A stretch of 64,000 nt of DNA from Timonella corticicola. Its GTDB lineage: Bacteria > Actinomycetota > Actinomycetes > Actinomycetales > Cellulomonadaceae. Each line of letters starts with the position of its first letter. Position 1 is the stretch's first letter. A model generated the notes under the pieces. It was not told where the DNA came from, searched no databases, and was given only the letters and a program-made list of their open reading frames with translations. Where the stretch lies: positions 1 through 64,000 of the forward strand of contig NZ_JBHUOP010000003.1 of the NCBI RefSeq assembly GCF_042683685.1. The letters are read 5' to 3'. The position numbers and the translations under genes were made by a program. Shown one piece after another: positions 15,477-24,189 of the stretch.

Positions 15477-18158
15477 CTAGCGCTGTTGCACCGTGTGGCG
15501 ACGGTTTGCGATCACTGCCACAGTTCCGGCAAGAAGCAGGAAGAGCGCCGCAGCGAGGCCCGTTTGAATACCTTCCACACCGGTCTTGCTCAGAACACCA
15601 GAGCCACTCACTGTGCCTGCGGTTCCGCTCGCCTGGTCACAATTGGTCTCAGCGCCGAGCGTGATACTCAGTGTTGCAGCGTCCATTGCCTGACCGGCTT
15701 CGTAGAACCCACCAAATGCGGTGGCACCAGCAGCCGTCAAACTTACCGGGGCATTAGACCAAGTGACCGTGTTGCCTGATGATGACTTGTTACCTACGAG
15801 GGAGATCGTGGCCATATACACGCTGTAGGCGGTTGAGGTCTCGCCCGCCATGTTGTTGGCAACTACGTCGGCAATGATCGAGGCGCTGTTTGGACCGTTG
15901 AACTGAACGCGGATGTTCTTGAAGTTCGAATCCATGATGCCCTTGTGCCCGGTGAAGCGCAGCGCCCCGCCGTAACTCACAACGCCCTTGGAACCATCCT
16001 CGTTGTATTTGCCGGTGCCGCCACTCCAGTTAAACGTACTGCCACTCTGGCTGACGCCGCTGGTGGTTATGCTGCCATCTGAAAGGCGGCCCACATAGTT
16101 GATGTACGACTGCTTGAACCCCCAACTGAGGGTTGCTCCACTCACGGTGCGGGCCACACAGGTTGGTCCTTGATCTGCCTGGGTGTTGGCCTCCTCATCG
16201 ACCTTGTCGAATGGCAGTACCTTGATGGATACCTGTTGCTTGACTCCGTTAGGAGCTTCAAGTGACAGAGTATGGTTACCTGCAGCAAGATTCTCTGGGA
16301 GCGTCGCAGTTACGGAGACCTGACCGTTGCCGTCCGCAGTGATACCTCTCTTGAGCAGAACAGGCTCGGAGTACACATAGAGTCGAATTCTCTTGGTGTT
16401 CGATCCAAACCCATCAGCAGTGATCGTGAAGCGTCCACCTGGCAACAAAGTTTTCTCGTCTACCTTGGCCTGCTTGTAGGTGCCAGCCTTCTTAGCAGCC
16501 ACTTTCTTGGTCTTCGGTTTCGTAGTGTCCTTGGGGTTCTCTTCACCGGTTTTGGCGTCTTTGTCCGCGCCAACGGTGAAAGTGATTGCGTCAAGTGCAT
16601 CACCAGCCTGATAGAAGTCCGAGAAGGCACGGTTCCCACCGGACGTCAGAGTAACGTTGCTGACGGTATAGGTGACTGACTTGTCTTTGTTGGTGGTCAG
16701 TTTCGCACCCGTGAACTCTGCGACGACAACGCGCTGTCCCGTGAACTTCTTGTTCGTGTCGGTGTAGTGCAGTGTGTTGGCATCGAACGAAATCTGTCCA
16801 GATGTCTTAGAGGTCAGTTTGATCTGCGGGTTGCTGAATTTCGAGTCAAGTTCCCCATGGTGTCCCGTGAAACGCACGGAACCGGCGAAGTCCACCGTTC
16901 CAGTACCGCTCTTGATCGTGCTCTCGCTCTGCTGGAACAGATAGTTGTCACCGTTGTCGACAGCACCATCGGCTACATCGACCTGCCCCTTGGCGATTGG
17001 GCCTTGAATGTACTTGCGGAAGGATTCCTTGAAGCCCCATGAAAGCGAGCCAACCCGCTGCTTGGCGTCGTCTTGGTTCTGTCCCGGTGTTGCATCGTCG
17101 TCTTTGCTGCCATTGTCTGGCTGCGGAACGTTTGGTTCTCCTGGATCTGGTTTTGGCGTCCCCGTGCCGTTGCCATCCCCCGCGCCAGAACCATCAAATT
17201 TCAGATCCGCGACCCCAGTCAAATGAAGCCCAATGTTGTCAAGGTCGTCGCCAACCTCATAGAAGCCAGCGAATGCCCGCGCTCCATCAGTGGTGAGTTT
17301 GGCGCTTTGTGAGGTCGCGTTGAGTTCACCGTCGACGACTTTCAGGGCCTGCGCAAACGTCAGAGTGGCGAAATCGAGGCGCTCGTTGTTGACGGCAGTC
17401 TCGCCGTCGAAGCCCGTGGCGCTTGCCTGCACCGACAAAACTGCAGTTGTCGTGCTCGTGAATCGGATGTGCGGAGCACTGTACTTCACGTCTAGAACGC
17501 CATGATGCCCAGTGAAATGCACCGAACCAGTGAATTTGACGGTAGATCCCGCATAGCTGTCAGTGGTGAATCGGTAGGAGGTGCCGTTATCGGTGGCGCC
17601 GTCCGCAACCGTGATCTCACCTCCGACAAACGCATTGCCGAGATAATCCCGGAACGACTCACGCACACCCCAGTCAAGCGTGCCACCCAGGGATTGAGCG
17701 GTCGCTTGGAGTGCGGTTTCCTGGGTCTTTGCCTCAGCAACGTCGGGCTTCGTAGTTGCAGGCGCTTCTTGAGTTTGTTGCTTCTGAGAGATGTCAGTGG
17801 AATCCTGCTCCACCACGACAGAAGTGTCCTCTTTCGTCTCAACCGGTTGCTCAACAGGTAATTCCTGCTGAGGTTCCGTTGTCTCGGGAGCCTTTGACTC
17901 CTCTGTTGGTTGAGGTTCTGTGGTTGGTTGCGGTGCGGGAGACTCCTCAGATGAAGGTTCGACGTCAATGACCTCAGGTTCCTCCACTGGTTCCTGTTCC
18001 TGGGTGAGGTCCGCCGCTTCCTCGATTGTGTTCGTTGTCGCGGTTGTTGGAACGGCCTCTGGGGCTTCGGCTGCGACGGCGCCACTCATTCCAGTCAATA
18101 CGAGCGTTGCTGCAAGTAGTGCGCTGGTGAGTCTTGCTCTGCGGTGCCGGTGATTCAT
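15477..18158 (-). CDS. Cell-wall protein with three HtaA haem-binding domains
   Basis: An 893-residue exported surface protein likely to capture haem or haemoglobin. A signal peptide (LTSALLAATLVLTGMSGAVA) is followed by a Glu/Pro/Thr-rich stalk at about 35-140, then three HtaA domains at about 155-320 (GGTLDWGVRESFRDYL), 371-535 (GSLSWGFKESFRKYI) and 676-836 (GATLSWGFKQSYINYV). Each has the conserved FTGH[HK]G[EVI][LM]D histidine segment and a final A[FS]xxFYxxGxxxD with tyrosine, both used for haem binding in corynebacterial HtaA/ChtA. A linker at 550-650 links domains 2 and 3. The C-terminus is LSKTG near residue 856, a hydrophobic helix and RRHTVQQR: a sortase signal with Ser for Pro. Start 18158 follows GGGAGA. 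Downstream of the iron-boxed 18251-20668 gene. Confidence 0.93.
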   Translation of the reverse strand: MNHRHRRARLTSALLAATLVLTGMSGAVAAEAPEAVPTTATTNTIEEAADLTQEQEPVEEPEVIDVEPSSEESPAPQPTTEPQPTEESKAPETTEPQQELPVEQPVETKEDTSVVVEQDSTDISQKQQTQEAPATTKPDVAEAKTQETALQATAQSLGGTLDWGVRESFRDYLGNAFVGGEITVADGATDNGTSYRFTTDSYAGSTVKFTGSVHFTGHHGVLDVKYSAPHIRFTSTTTAVLSVQASATGFDGETAVNNERLDFATLTFAQALKVVDGELNATSQSAKLTTDGARAFAGFYEVGDDLDNIGLHLTGVADLKFDGSGAGDGNGTGTPKPDPGEPNVPQPDNGSKDDDATPGQNQDDAKQRVGSLSWGFKESFRKYIQGPIAKGQVDVADGAVDNGDNYLFQQSESTIKSGTGTVDFAGSVRFTGHHGELDSKFSNPQIKLTSKTSGQISFDANTLHYTDTNKKFTGQRVVVAEFTGAKLTTNKDKSVTYTVSNVTLTSGGNRAFSDFYQAGDALDAITFTVGADKDAKTGEENPKDTTKPKTKKVAAKKAGTYKQAKVDEKTLLPGGRFTITADGFGSNTKRIRLYVYSEPVLLKRGITADGNGQVSVTATLPENLAAGNHTLSLEAPNGVKQQVSIKVLPFDKVDEEANTQADQGPTCVARTVSGATLSWGFKQSYINYVGRLSDGSITTSGVSQSGSTFNWSGGTGKYNEDGSKGVVSYGGALRFTGHKGIMDSNFKNIRVQFNGPNSASIIADVVANNMAGETSTAYSVYMATISLVGNKSSSGNTVTWSNAPVSLTAAGATAFGGFYEAGQAMDAATLSITLGAETNCDQASGTAGTVSGSGVLSKTGVEGIQTGLAAALFLLLAGTVAVIANRRHTVQQR

Positions 18159-18200
18159 TACTGAGTCTCCCGTTGATGGTTTTGTGTAGATAGCGAACAA

Positions 18201-18234
18201 GCCGCATGTGGAAGTCTAGACTTCCACATGCGGC
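18201..18234 (-). terminator. Perfect palindrome between the two surface-protein genes
   Basis: A 34-bp perfect palindrome (17-bp arms starting GCCGCATGTGGAAGTCT) in the 92-bp gap. As RNA it makes a strong hairpin that could terminate part of the transcription from the DtxR-controlled promoter or protect the upstream message; no good U-run follows on the minus strand. Confidence 0.7.
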
Positions 18235-18250
18235 TGTTGTCATGCTGCGA

Positions 18251-20668
18251 TCAGCGAACGGTCAATTTCTTTTTGGCCGTGCTGGTCTTTGCAGTCAGGA
18301 CTGACTTGGCAGAACCTGAAGGAGTGAACTTGGCAGTCACCTTCTGGTTCTTACCTTTGTTCAATTTGCTCACCGTGATGGTGACCTTGCCCTTGTTGGA
18401 TGCCTTCAAGGTCTTGGTGAAGGACTTCTTGCCGACCTTCACCGTGACCTTTCCGGTAGGCTTAGCGACGCCCGCCGCTTTGACGGTTACTGTCACGGTG
18501 GTCTTCTGGGAGCGCTTAATCGTGCTCTTCTTGGCCTTTACGGTGACAGTTGGCGATGCCTTCGCAATCTTCTTGGTTGCGGACGTTGTCGATGAGCCGT
18601 TCGCGTGTCCGGTCTTCGTCGCCGTGACCTTGACGGAAAGTCTCTTACCCACGTCTGCCGACTTTACTTTGTAGGTGGACTTGGTAGCGCCCTTGATGGC
18701 TTTACCGTTGCGAAGCCATTGGTAGTTGTACTTTACGCCGGAGACGTTCCAAGTGCCCTGCTTCACGCGAAGGGTCGAGTTGAACTTGGCAGTACCGGTG
18801 ACGCTGGGCTTTGTCGTTGCCTTCGCAGCGTCAGCTTGACCCGCAGTGTGCACGTTTGAGGTGGCGACACCGGAGTTGTATCCGACCTTGGTCGCGGTGA
18901 CCCGAACAGAGATCTTCCTGCCGCTGTCTGAGACAGCAATCGTGTACTTGTTCGAGGTTGCCCCAGAGATCGCAGCGCCATCACGTAGCCACTGATATGC
19001 GTAGGTCACGCCCGATTCATTCCATGTACCGTTTGACACGGTCAATGTGCCACCCACCTTGGCGGAACCGGTCACGACTGGAGCGGCCGTCGCCTTTGGT
19101 GCCTCACCCGCTGAAACCGTCACGGCTTTTGCGGTGGCTGTTCCAGTTGTATATTCGGCCTTAGACACGGTGACTCGGGCCGATAGTTTCTTTCCGTGGT
19201 CTACTGCTACCACGGCATACGTAGCGTTGGTCGCGCCAGGAACTGCAACACCATCGCGGAACCACTGATATTCGTAGGCTCCGTCACGTACGTTCCACAA
19301 ACCATTGGAGACACTCAACGTGCCGCCCACCTTCGCGGAGCCACTCACAACCGGTGATTCAACAGCATCTCCGATCGTGCGCATCGCGACCTTTTGGTCT
19401 GCGCTGAACGACACATCGCTGCGTGCGTAGATCGTCTGAGCCGTTGGCATCGTGTGCTTCTGCCACACCAGCACTTCGTACTGCTTGTCGAAGTCAACCG
19501 CAGCCGAGTCTCCCTTGAGGATGGCTGTGAATTCCCCACTCGAATCGGCGCCATTGGCAAGGAAGGCAACGGGAAGTCCGCCACCACCGACCTGAATGTC
19601 GCTCTCAGTTCCCTTTTCGATGAAGGCTACATATACGCCCTGTCCTTCCTCGAAGTGTTGAGCCTGAACGGAGACATAGTAATCAGCACCATTTGCGGAG
19701 GAAACCTGACCGCTGACCTCTGGGAGGAAGTTGAGGGTGCGTGGAAGGTCTACCGCATCGCCGGTGGCGGGCAGGGCCTGGCGAGCAAGTACCGTGTCGG
19801 CATTGGCGAATCCGTGTGCGACCCATGCCACCAACTCGTATTCCTCGTAACGCAGCTCACCCGGAATCTTCAAGGCTCGAGGTCCGAAAGCACCGTTTTG
19901 GATTGCAGCAGTAGCGATCAGGATGCTTGGAAGAGACCCACCCTGGCTAATGTTCTCAAGTTCGGTTCCCTTTGGAACAACCGCGACGTATGCACCGCCG
20001 GAGAAAGCAGTTGCGGGTGGAAGATTCGTGTAACCCGTACCAGAGACCGATACTGTGCGGTCTTCCGGCGTGAAGTTAACCGGAACGAACAGTTCCTGAT
20101 CAGCGTTGTTCACTCCACTACCAGCGTAGGTGTAGACACCCCACTTTCCCGTAGGAACCCCGCCTTCCTTGTTGGTAATGGCGAGTTCAGTCTCGAACGT
20201 CCCGTCCGATTCAAGCTCAGCCCACTGGTTCAGAACTGTCTGCTTAAAGTTCGAGGGAATCTGCTCAACGGTGGCCTCGGTGAGCGCCCAGCGCTGGTCG
20301 CTCACCTTACGAACCGAGCTGGCTGCACCTGCGGATGGACGCCAGTTCTCTGCAAAGTTGCCAAAGACCACGTAGTTACCCTGTGGAAGGGTGTTTGGGA
20401 TTGGCATTCCGCGTCCGCCAACATTCGCGTCAGGGGCAAAACCGGTTCCCTTGACAACGATCGAGTCGCCTTCCTGCACTTCGGTGTCACCGAGTGGAGT
20501 AACGCCGTCAGCCGCGAAAAGCTCAATCTGCGGAGTCCATACGGTAGGGGTCTCTTCATCGGCGGAGGCAGGGGCAGCGAAGCCAACTGCGGCGGTCCCC
20601 GCCAGCAGGGTGACGGCTGTCAGGCTCGCCACCGCACGCGTCACGCGCGCCTTAAATCGGGTGAACAC
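18251..20668 (-). CDS. Secreted multi-domain Ig-repeat protein under iron control
   Basis: An 805-residue exported protein, first gene of the haem-surface locus. A signal peptide (cleavage after ASA near residue 36) leads to a roughly 400-residue region with three diverged beta modules, the last two plainly duplicated: GAYVAVVPKGTE...YELVAWVAHGFA and GVYVAFIEKGTE...YEVLVWQKHTMP. Three Ig-like repeats follow at about 440-520, 526-605 and 618-700 (SGSAKVGGTLSVSNGLW...YEYQWFRDG), then a Lys/Thr-rich Ig domain (Big_3_5 type) at 700-805. There is no sortase motif. GTG at 20668 is chosen because GGAGAA lies upstream and the signal peptide starts there; extending to 20833 would cross the DtxR box. 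Haem or iron-source binding is inferred from context only. Confidence 0.85.
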   Translation of the reverse strand: MFTRFKARVTRAVASLTAVTLLAGTAAVGFAAPASADEETPTVWTPQIELFAADGVTPLGDTEVQEGDSIVVKGTGFAPDANVGGRGMPIPNTLPQGNYVVFGNFAENWRPSAGAASSVRKVSDQRWALTEATVEQIPSNFKQTVLNQWAELESDGTFETELAITNKEGGVPTGKWGVYTYAGSGVNNADQELFVPVNFTPEDRTVSVSGTGYTNLPPATAFSGGAYVAVVPKGTELENISQGGSLPSILIATAAIQNGAFGPRALKIPGELRYEEYELVAWVAHGFANADTVLARQALPATGDAVDLPRTLNFLPEVSGQVSSANGADYYVSVQAQHFEEGQGVYVAFIEKGTESDIQVGGGGLPVAFLANGADSSGEFTAILKGDSAAVDFDKQYEVLVWQKHTMPTAQTIYARSDVSFSADQKVAMRTIGDAVESPVVSGSAKVGGTLSVSNGLWNVRDGAYEYQWFRDGVAVPGATNATYAVVAVDHGKKLSARVTVSKAEYTTGTATAKAVTVSAGEAPKATAAPVVTGSAKVGGTLTVSNGTWNESGVTYAYQWLRDGAAISGATSNKYTIAVSDSGRKISVRVTATKVGYNSGVATSNVHTAGQADAAKATTKPSVTGTAKFNSTLRVKQGTWNVSGVKYNYQWLRNGKAIKGATKSTYKVKSADVGKRLSVKVTATKTGHANGSSTTSATKKIAKASPTVTVKAKKSTIKRSQKTTVTVTVKAAGVAKPTGKVTVKVGKKSFTKTLKASNKGKVTITVSKLNKGKNQKVTAKFTPSGSAKSVLTAKTSTAKKKLTVR

Positions 20669-20759
20669 TATTTGTTCTCCATGTGGGGGATGGCACCCAG
20701 GGGTGCGAACGAACACGACAGTCCAGTGACAGCCGCAAAAAATATCCATGTGGAGGATA

Positions 20760-20778
20760 TAAGGCACGCCTAACCTAA
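20760..20778. promoter_or_regulatory. DtxR/IdeR-type iron box
   Basis: TAAGGCACGCCTAACCTAA matches the palindromic DtxR consensus TTAGGTTAGGCTAACCTAA at 14 of 19 positions, 92 bp before the start of the surface-protein operon. This predicts repression when iron is plentiful. Confidence 0.8.
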
Positions 20779-21126
20779 AACAAGGGGCAGTTCGCGTCCC
20801 CGCCAGGCGCGGAAAACGAATGAGTGCCCGCACCTAACATGGCGCAACAAAACGCAGAATCACGCGGATGGCGCCGGAAAGCGCGAAGTTCTGCGCCTTT
20901 TCATCACTTTCGTGTTGCGTAAATCGCAGGCATGTACCGCTTTCGAACTCAACTCTCGTCGATCCATCAACTTTGTCGCGTGACCGAAGTCATACAACCT
21001 CATCCACCAGTTGGACTAAAGGCCCATCCCTCCGCCCGAGGCACGATCAAGCCGCGACAGGCAGCCCGGGCCCATCCCCACAGAACTCAACGTGATACTG
21101 GAACGAGGGACTCGTCGGAAAGCAGG
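20779..21126. other. Gap between SDR gene and iron-regulated promoter
   Basis: No gene was recognised. An interrupted inverted repeat (CGCAACA 20843, CGCAGAA 20853, CGCG 20863 pairing with CGCG 20882, TTCTGCG 20889, TGTTGCG 20913) probably terminates the SDR transcript on the minus strand. The rest shows nothing notable. Confidence 0.5.
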
Positions 21127-21906
21127 CTATTTCTCGGAGCCGATTCGACCAGCGCCGCCATTCGACTGAAGAGCACGCACAGCCGCCCGCGGAAGCGTGC
21201 GCAATAAGCCGGATGCCAACTGATAGCGCAGGGATGGGGTAGAGATGACGGCACCGCGGCGAACATCCTGCAATGCCGTCGCAACAACCTGATCGGCGTT
21301 CAACCATGCGATTTCTGGGAAACCGGAATAGTCGATGCCGGCCCGCTCGTGGAACTCGGTGTGCACGAACCCTGGGCACAGAGCGGTAGCAGTGACTCCC
21401 GTGCCGTTCAACTCAACCGCGAGGCCCTCCGTGAAGGAACGCACCCACGCCTTGTGCGCCGAATACGTACCCGAAGCGGTCAACGCGGCGACAGACGATA
21501 CATTCAGGATCGCGCCACGACCACGCTCAATCATCTGCTGCGCGGCGGCCTGCGATAGCACCATCACCGAGTTCACCATGACTGCAAGCAGTTTCTCCTG
21601 CTCGCCGATGTCAGAGGCCAGGAACCGCTTGTGAACCGCATATCCGGCGTTGTTCACCAGCAAACCCACTGGGTTGTCCTGTGAGCGCAGTCGTTTTGCA
21701 ACGACCTCGACCTGGTCGCGTTGCGACAGATCGGCGGGAAGAACCTCAACATGCACACCTGCGACTGACTCGATCTGCTGTGCGATGCCCTCGAGTCGCT
21801 CACGGTTACGGGCAACGAGAACCAAGTTGTGCCGCGCGGAAGCCAACTGCCACGCGAATTCCAGACCAAGCCCGGCGGATGCACCGGTGATAAGAGCGGT
21901 AGCCAT
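21127..21906 (-). CDS. Short-chain dehydrogenase/reductase
   Basis: A 259-residue NAD(P)-dependent oxidoreductase of the classical SDR fold. The cofactor loop TGASAGLG is at residues 7-14, NNAG near 86, the catalytic serine in NVSSVAAL near 136 and the YSAHK Tyr/Lys pair near 151-155. An arginine (ARNRER) after the second strand suggests NADPH preference. It resembles the DltE/YqjQ-type ketoreductases. Ten bp separate it from the upstream hydrolase gene, so they form one operon. The substrate is unknown. Confidence 0.92.
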   Translation of the reverse strand: MATALITGASAGLGLEFAWQLASARHNLVLVARNRERLEGIAQQIESVAGVHVEVLPADLSQRDQVEVVAKRLRSQDNPVGLLVNNAGYAVHKRFLASDIGEQEKLLAVMVNSVMVLSQAAAQQMIERGRGAILNVSSVAALTASGTYSAHKAWVRSFTEGLAVELNGTGVTATALCPGFVHTEFHERAGIDYSGFPEIAWLNADQVVATALQDVRRGAVISTPSLRYQLASGLLRTLPRAAVRALQSNGGAGRIGSEK

Positions 21907-21915
21907 GCTTTAAGG

Positions 21916-22548
21916 CTAGTCGCCAACTGGCTGGTGTGGGGGCCGTGGCTCCAACTTTTCACAGAACTTAACAACAAAGCGGCCATATCTCAGCAGGGCA
22001 TAGCCTATTCCGGCGAGGTGTCCGATGATGGGCATGCGAATGTTGTGCGCGCCTTTGATGATTGAGTCCTGCGGTGGAACGATCGCATCGTGGATGCTGC
22101 GCAGGGATACGAGTCGGGCGAGGACGTCTGCATCGAGTTGGCTCAATGCGGAGTCAGTCTCTTCCAAGGCGTCCTCGAACACCTCGTTGCGGTCCATGAC
22201 CAGGTCGGGGATGATCTGGGGTCGATGGATCTTACCGCAGATCAGCACGGAACCACGCACCTGCTCACCTACTCTCGCGAGCGCAGCCACCACTGCGCTG
22301 CCACCAGCAGAGGCACCCACCAGCGCCACCTGACGACCCTGCGCGCGCAGTTCAAGCACGCGGTCGCATAGCGCATCTAGCCGGGGATCAAACTCGGCGT
22401 CATCGGCCCACCGCACGGTGAACACCTCGGGTTGTCCGCCAAACTTGGTCCAGGTCTTCAGCGCTGCACGTTGCAGTCGGTTCACCCAGTGCATATGGTC
22501 GAACAGGCCTGGGATGTAGATGATTGTTGTATTAGTCAGGGGTCTCAT
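21916..22548 (-). CDS. Alpha/beta-hydrolase-like protein
   Basis: A 210-residue cytosolic protein. After a first strand TTIIYIPGLFDHMHWVNRLQ there is a nucleophile elbow VALVGASAGGSAVVAALARVG with Ser in G-A-S-A-G near residue 89; the aspartate is probably in the RSIHDAIVPPQ segment and the histidine in GAHNIRMPIIGH. This is the layout of a compact alpha/beta hydrolase lacking a large lid. Operon with the SDR gene downstream. No specific substrate can be named. Confidence 0.72.
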   Translation of the reverse strand: MRPLTNTTIIYIPGLFDHMHWVNRLQRAALKTWTKFGGQPEVFTVRWADDAEFDPRLDALCDRVLELRAQGRQVALVGASAGGSAVVAALARVGEQVRGSVLICGKIHRPQIIPDLVMDRNEVFEDALEETDSALSQLDADVLARLVSLRSIHDAIVPPQDSIIKGAHNIRMPIIGHLAGIGYALLRYGRFVVKFCEKLEPRPPHQPVGD

Positions 22549-22600
22549 ATCGCCGTGTGATGTGGTTCGTGCGTTCGGGGCTCTTAGGTAGGCTTAGATC

Positions 22601-23395
22601 ATGCGCCTTGCAACCTGGAACATCAACTCAATCCGTGCCCGCGTCGATCGTGCGATCGCTTTTCTGGAACGGGAGAACATCGACGTCCTAGCCCTCCAAG
22701 AAACGAAGTGCAAGGACGCCCAGTTCCCGTTTGAGGCATTTGAGGCGGCCGGATACCAGGTTGCCCACTTCGGGTTGAACCAGTGGAACGGTGTCGCGAT
22801 CATTTCGCGTGTTGGCCTGGAGGACGTGGAGATCGGCTTCCCAGGGCAGCCGCAGTTCGGCGAGGAGCCCGTCACTGAGCCTCGTGCGGTCGGTGCCACG
22901 TGTGGCGGCGTGCGCGTGTGGTCGCTCTATATCCCAAATGGCCGCGAAATCGACCACCCGCACTATGCGTACAAGCTTGAGTGGCTTGCGGAACTCAATC
23001 GGAACGCCGGTCAGTGGATCACCGAGAACCCCGAGGCGAAGGTCGCGCTGGTCGGCGACTGGAACGTCGCTCCCCTCGACACCGACGTGTGGGATATCGG
23101 TTTCTTCGATGGCAAGACTCATGTGACTGAACCTGAGCGCAGTGCGTTCCAGGCCTTCGAGGCCACCGGATACACGGAGATCTCCCGAAAGTTCATTCCA
23201 GCGGAGAACACCTATACCTACTGGGACTACACGCAACTTCGCTTCCCAAAGAACCAGGGCATGCGCATTGACTTCGCGTACACCTCACCTGCTCTCACCT
23301 CCGCGGTGACCGGGGTGACGATTGATCGGAACGAACGCAAGGGCAAGGGCGCTTCGGATCACGTGCCCGTCATCCTTGAGATTGCGATCAGTTAA
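22601..23395 (+). CDS. xthA: Exodeoxyribonuclease III
   Basis: An AP endonuclease and 3'-5' exonuclease in base-excision repair, 264 residues. It opens MRLATWNINSIRARVDRAI, with the metal glutamate in ALQETKC near residue 33, the YIPNGRE segment, the catalytic Asp/Asn in VGDWNVAP near 150 and the terminal SDHVPVILEI. TAGGCT at 22589-22594 lies six bases before the ATG and there is no ribosome site, which suggests a leaderless transcript starting at the ATG itself. Confidence 0.96.
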   Translation: MRLATWNINSIRARVDRAIAFLERENIDVLALQETKCKDAQFPFEAFEAAGYQVAHFGLNQWNGVAIISRVGLEDVEIGFPGQPQFGEEPVTEPRAVGATCGGVRVWSLYIPNGREIDHPHYAYKLEWLAELNRNAGQWITENPEAKVALVGDWNVAPLDTDVWDIGFFDGKTHVTEPERSAFQAFEATGYTEISRKFIPAENTYTYWDYTQLRFPKNQGMRIDFAYTSPALTSAVTGVTIDRNERKGKGASDHVPVILEIAIS

Positions 23396-23689
23396 CCGGA
23401 ACCTACAGCCGAACTGAAAACCAGCAACTGCCACCAATAAGAGGCCCTAGCCAAGTCACGCACTCGCAATCTCGCCCATTTTCCAACGAGGTGCTTGGCC
23501 GACCGAGGTAAAGTTATTGGGTTGATTAGAAAGTTGGGTGTCCCGTTCTGCTCAACTCAGACACTCCACGAGATCGTCTTTATTCATACGATCACTACGG
23601 GCCATTTAAGTGCGCTTGGGCCCAAATCATTTACAGCGACTTCTGCCAAATCGGACATAAGCCCCATATCTCCGCTTTGCTATTCCCTT
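23396..23689. other. AT-richer gap after xthA
   Basis: Composition becomes clearly less GC-rich than in the flanking genes. No reading frame has support. It probably carries the promoter for the small-ORF locus that follows; a Lys/Arg-rich minus frame across 23627-23824 has no ribosome site. Confidence 0.4.
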
Positions 23690-23732
23690 AAAGTTCCTTA
23701 TTCGTACGGCTTTCGTACGCATAAGGAACTTT
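23690..23732 (+). promoter_or_regulatory. Hairpin abutting a ribosome-binding site
   Basis: AAAGTTCCTTAT (23690-23701) pairs perfectly with ATAAGGAACTTT (23721-23732), and CGTACG pairs with itself inside (23703-23708/23714-23719) around the loop GCTTT. The AGGAGG of the following short ORF begins immediately after the right arm, so the folded RNA may control access to that site. Confidence 0.6.
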
Positions 23733-23741
23733 AGGAGGTCC

Positions 23742-23765
23742 ATGATGAAGAGGTTTGCCTCGTAG
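23742..23765 (+). CDS. Very short ORF with strong ribosome site (MMKRFAS)
   Basis: ATG at 23742 has a near-perfect AGGAGG four to five bases upstream but the frame stops after seven codons at TAG. The codons just beyond the stop read VIALLSGSL, so MMKRFAS plus that stretch would look like the start of a signal peptide. It may be a leader peptide, a gene broken by a stop, or chance. Confidence 0.35.
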   Translation: MMKRFAS

Positions 23766-24051
23766 GTCATCGCTCTCCTATCGGGCAGTCTTTGACCCTT
23801 CAACAAAAACAAAGCGCAAGGCAAAGATCACCGCCGCGCGCGGCCCTAAGATTCACCGATCCATCGGACACAACATTTCTGACATATCCGTGAAAATAGT
23901 ACGCTCAAACCAAAGCGGAAACACTGCCGCACAAGCACGTATGACATTCCTTGCAAACGCACAGGCGCTCGGAATCAACATCACATCACGCACCATTAAT
24001 CTTGACTTGAAGGTCATAGATGGTGGGGCCAAGGCCTCCACCAACCTCTGA
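23755..24051 (+). CDS. Possible 98-residue basic protein (uncertain)
   Basis: An open frame from TTG at 23755, overlapping the short ORF in another frame. Its translation ends with a plausible alpha/beta-like pattern (ISDISVKIVRSNQSGNTAAQ, then FLANAQALGINITSR) but it matches no family known to me. Codon third positions are less GC-rich than in neighbours. It could be the body of a small exported protein whose reading frame was separated from its signal peptide (see 23742) by mutation, or non-coding. It lies between the 23690 hairpin and the 24190 terminator on the same strand. Confidence 0.3.
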   Translation: MPRRSSLSYRAVFDPSTKTKRKAKITAARGPKIHRSIGHNISDISVKIVRSNQSGNTAAQARMTFLANAQALGINITSRTINLDLKVIDGGAKASTNL

Positions 24052-24077
24052 CAAACCATCGACGAAAGTAGAGAAGT

Positions 24078-24182
24078 ATGTTCTACGACGCCATCGGGAC
24101 AATCGTGTTCATTGTCGTAGCGGCAGCAACTGGTGGATTCGTCTACCGAATCATCGCTTCGCCGAAGAACACCAAAGAGTAA
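24078..24182 (+). CDS. 34-residue single-span membrane peptide
   Basis: ATG at 24078 begins a 34-residue frame, MFYDAIGTIVFIVVAAATGG, then a short basic tail FVYRIIASPKNTKE. A hydrophobic helix of about 19 residues fills the N-terminal two thirds. GAGAAG lies just upstream, somewhat close. A strong terminator starts eight bases after the stop, which supports transcription through the frame. Small membrane peptides of this shape often regulate a transporter or act as toxins, but no antitoxin RNA or partner gene was seen. Role unknown. Confidence 0.5.
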   Translation: MFYDAIGTIVFIVVAAATGGFVYRIIASPKNTKE

Positions 24183-24189
24183 CTGGCAT

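Noticed and set aside
15486..20773. Several long plus-strand frames opposite the HtaA and Ig-repeat genes
   Set aside because: They mirror the minus-strand genes, have no ribosome sites and show no domain pattern.
20669..20833. Extension of the Ig-repeat protein to an ATG at 20833
   Set aside because: It would translate through the DtxR box and place 55 residues before a normal signal peptide.
22583..22601. TTAGGTAGGCTTAG before xthA as a second-class DtxR box
   Set aside because: Only about 11 of 19 positions match and the words are better explained as a -10 hexamer (TAGGCT) of a leaderless promoter.
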